A DNA stretch of 49,798 bases from the NCBI GenBank assembly GCA_900316495.1, contig ONDC01000011.1, positions 1 through 49,798 on the forward strand, read 5' to 3'. This stretch comes from an uncultured Eubacteriales bacterium (GTDB lineage Bacteria > Bacillota > Clostridia > Oscillospirales > Acutalibacteraceae). Position 1 is the first letter of the stretch, and every line of letters starts with the position of its first letter. Made by a program: the position numbers and the translations under genes. Below, in pieces: positions 43,401-49,798 of the stretch. Under the pieces are notes generated by a model. The model was not told the origin of the DNA. It made no database searches and saw nothing but the letters and a program-made list of their open reading frames with translations.

Positions 43401-44323
43401 TCCTGCCCGGCGGTCAGCCGCTCGATATTGTCCTGAATCCTCTAGGCGTTCCCTCCCGTATGAACATCGGTCAGGTGTTGGAGGTTCACCTTGGCAGAGC
43501 CGCGCAGAAGCTCGGCTACAAGGTCATGACCCCTGTCTTTGACGGCGCGCACGAAAGCGACATCGTCGAGATGTTCAGGGAGGCGGGACTGGATGAGGAC
43601 GGCAAAACAGAGCTTTACGACGGACGCACGGGCGAGAAATTCGACAACCGCGTGACCGTAGGCTATATGTACTTCCTCAAGCTCCATCACCTTGTCGACG
43701 ACAAGATTCACGCCCGTTCCACCGGCCCCTACTCCCTTGTCACGCAGCAGCCGCTCGGCGGCAAGGCACAGTTCGGCGGACAGCGCTTCGGCGAAATGGA
43801 AGTCTGGGCGCTCGAGGCATACGGCGCGGCTTACACCCTGCAGGAGATTCTCACCATCAAGTCGGACGACGTGGTGGGACGCGTCAAGACCTACGAGGCC
43901 ATCATCAAGGGACAGAACATTCCCAAGCCGGGTATCCCCGAATCCTTCAAGGTGCTCATCAAGGAGCTGCAGTCACTCGGACTCGACGTCAAGGTGCTTG
44001 ACGCCGATCAGAACGAGGTCGATCTCAAACAGCACTTCGACGACGACGACGACGCTTATCTGCCCGATGACAGCACCGAGAACCTCAACGACAATGTGGT
44101 CGATGAGGATGAGCTTTCCGACTTCGGCTACAGCGAGGCCGACGAGGACGACGGCTTCGTTTCGGATGACGACGAGCTTTCCGATATTGCCAGCCGTTTT
44201 CTCAGCGCCAATTCCGAGGATGAAGATGAGGACGAGGACGAGGATGAGGACGACGATTTCAGCTTAGATGAAATTTTTGAAAGTGACGACGGTGACAAAG
44301 CCGACACTGAGGAACAGTTTTAA
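40499..44323 (+). CDS. rpoB: RNA polymerase beta subunit
   Basis: A 1274-residue beta subunit. The rifampicin region reads [20 protein letters not shown] and continues [19 protein letters not shown] (about 492-530), with the usual sensitive-type residues. Also seen: [33 protein letters not shown] and [27 protein letters not shown] near the C-terminus. After the conserved core, the last 90 residues are an unusually acidic tail with alternating Asp/Glu runs. The start is ATG at 40499 (MVNVTKVQ) with GGAGTGA about ten bases upstream; a GTG at 40406 would add 31 atypical residues. No rplL or rplJ precedes it. Confidence 0.97.
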   Translation: MVNVTKVQNGRNTRMSFSKITEVLEMPNLIEVQKNSYHWFLEKGLQEIFDDSSGIVDHTGNLLLEFINFRINDEPKYTIEECKLRDATYSATLYVTARLTNRETGYMSEQEVYMGEFPLMTPSGTFVINGAERVIVSQLVRSPGVYYKMEHDKSGKELFYTTVIPNRGAWLEYENDVNDVFYVRIDKNRKLPITTFIRSLGLSTNEDIYEYFGHDERIEQTIAKEATLTKDGVRNSDDACIEVFKKLRPGEPPTVDTARSYIEDMFFNAHKYDISRVGRHKYNQKLCLGYRLVGHRVTKPIVNFFTGEIVADAGEMINKAKAEEINGCGASVAFIQLENEKEIKVISNGMVDISEYVGFDAKEACGIDEKVSVVVLKDILDACETDEEIKEAILERRNELIPKHITRDDIFATVNYFNCVANGVGTLDDIDHLGNRRIRSVGELLQNQFRIGFARLEKGVREKMSINEIDKMTPTTLINSRPVNAAIKEFFGTSPLSQFMDQNNPLAELTHKRRLSALGPGGLSRDRAGFEVRDVHYSHYGRMCPIETPEGPNIGLISYLATYARINEYGFIEAPFRKVDKEKGRVTDEVRYMTADVEDEFIVAQANEPLDENGHFIKPRATARFRGEFLETEVNRIDYMDVSPKMLVSVATAMIPFLENDDANRALMGSNMQKQAVPLIRCEAPIVGTGMEYKAGVDSGNCVLAEHSGTVTYVSADEIRVRIDNSDKTDTYHIIKFMRSNQGNCFNQVPIVSYGEHVNKGDVIADGPSTQNGEISLGKNVLIGFMTWEGYNYEDAVLLNEKIVRDDMFTSIHIAEFETEARDTKLGPESITSDIPNVSDDALKNLGEDGIVHIGAEVHAGDILVGKVTPKGETELTAEERLLRAIFGEKAREVRDTSLKVPHGESGIVVDVQVFTKENCDELSPGVNKVVRVYLAQKRKISVGDKMAGRHGNKGVVSRILPVEDMPFLPGGQPLDIVLNPLGVPSRMNIGQVLEVHLGRAAQKLGYKVMTPVFDGAHESDIVEMFREAGLDEDGKTELYDGRTGEKFDNRVTVGYMYFLKLHHLVDDKIHARSTGPYSLVTQQPLGGKAQFGGQRFGEMEVWALEAYGAAYTLQEILTIKSDDVVGRVKTYEAIIKGQNIPKPGIPESFKVLIKELQSLGLDVKVLDADQNEVDLKQHFDDDDDAYLPDDSTENLNDNVVDEDELSDFGYSEADEDDGFVSDDDELSDIASRFLSANSEDEDEDEDEDEDDDFSLDEIFESDDGDKADTEEQF

Positions 44324-44335
44324 GGGGGTCCGCTG

Positions 44336-47884
<3,549 letters not shown>

Positions 47885-47911
47885 TTATTTTCTGAAAGTG
47901 GGAGTAATCAA

Positions 47912-48343
47912 ATGAAAGACAACATTCAGACAGTTCCCGACGCCAATGCGGAAGCGGTTCCCGAGGATGTAAGGCCGGAGGATAACGCGGTGGTCGTTGA
48001 GGATGATATTGCCTTGCTCAATGGCATTGCGGAAAAATACAGTCTGACCGTTCTGGAAAAGAAGGTCATCAGCAAGATCGTCTCTCTGCTCGAGACCAGA
48101 CAGATGCGCAGGATGCTTCCCAAGCAGAATGTCGGCGATTCCGTCTTCAAGATGTATGCCACCGACGAGGAGCCGACGGAATTCCTCGTCGACAGAGTGG
48201 AATTCGACGACTTTGGCTGGAACCTTGTCAGCTATGAAAAATTCGGCACCTCCGAGGTCGAATTCATCTTCAGTGAGAAGGACTACAATTCCTTCTTCTT
48301 TGACACCGCCGAGCTGGCAAAAGAGCATTTCCACAAGAAATAA
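47912..48343 (+). CDS. Small acidic protein of unknown function after rpoC
   Basis: A 143-residue protein I do not recognise. The N-terminal 30 residues are acidic and probably disordered (PEDVRPEDNAVVVEDD); a helical part follows (LLNGIAEKYSLTVLEKKVISKIVSLLE) and then a beta-rich C-terminal domain (about 75-135; WNLVSYEKFGTSEVEFIFSEKDYN). GTGGGAG precedes the ATG by 7 bases, and it lies 27 bases after rpoC, so it is probably cotranscribed with rpoBC. In most Bacillota, rpoC is followed by an L7Ae-like gene and rpsL. A link to RNA polymerase is only positional. Confidence 0.8.
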   Translation: MKDNIQTVPDANAEAVPEDVRPEDNAVVVEDDIALLNGIAEKYSLTVLEKKVISKIVSLLETRQMRRMLPKQNVGDSVFKMYATDEEPTEFLVDRVEFDDFGWNLVSYEKFGTSEVEFIFSEKDYNSFFFDTAELAKEHFHKK

Positions 48344-48374
48344 TCCTTCACTTTGTCAATTGCATATTGCCAAC

Positions 48375-49798
<1,424 letters not shown>

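Overview
The window looks like a chromosomal segment of a GC-rich Clostridia (Bacillota), probably from the Oscillospiraceae/Ruminococcaceae neighbourhood. Supporting this are purine-rich Shine-Dalgarno (SD) sites, strong -35/-10 promoters with 17-bp spacers, a T-box leader on metG, a Mini-RNase III gene, a DUF815 ATPase, a small alarmone synthetase, NEAT-like surface domains and an anaerobic cobalamin pathway. The genus is inference. I see no tRNA, rRNA, IS element, prophage or CRISPR array.

Layout. 15-3510 (minus): a two-gene SbcCD/YhaNO-like DNA-repair pair. 3704-7166 (plus): DUF815 ATPase, Mini-RNase III and an OmpR-type two-component system, closed by a bidirectional terminator. 7249-8007 and 8218-8997 (minus): a ppGpp synthetase and a secreted CAP-domain protein. 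9177-15863 (minus): a 2228-residue DUF4011/SF1-helicase/Vsr-like nuclease/DUF3320 protein with a 14-copy acidic repeat, a plausible stand-alone defence gene. 16055-18473 (plus): a three-gene ABC-2 exporter.

18573-38569 (minus) is the main feature: one promoter, one cobalamin riboswitch and one intrinsic terminator precede about 23 tightly packed, mostly overlapping genes. In transcription order they are a NEAT-like protein, binding lipoprotein, FecCD permease, ATPase, lipoprotein CbiK, a second NEAT-like protein, cbiC, cbiD, cbiF, cbiG, cbiH, cbiJ, cbiET, cbiA, cobT, cobU, cobS, a short cobU-like gene, cobC, cbiB, cobD, cbiP and a small membrane protein. Uptake of a tetrapyrrole- or corrinoid-like ligand and almost the whole anaerobic B12 route are thus under one B12 switch. 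CbiL, the uroporphyrinogen-III methyltransferase and the cob(I)alamin adenosyltransferase are not in the window. Three genes of this operon (ATPase, cbiD, cbiB) have no ATG/GTG/TTG at the position where their conserved N-termini begin. Each has an SD followed by CTG or ACG instead.

38669-40033 (minus): a polysaccharide pyruvyl transferase-family protein. 40499-48343 (plus): rpoB, rpoC and a small unrecognised gene, with neither rplJL upstream nor rpsL downstream. 48375-49798 (plus): a methionine T-box leader and the 5' part of metG, cut by the window end.

Most promising for follow-up are the extracytoplasmic CbiK/NEAT/ABC module inside a riboswitch-controlled B12 operon, the cluster of apparent non-canonical start codons, the short CobU-like protein, and the DUF4011 helicase with a transglutaminase-like segment.
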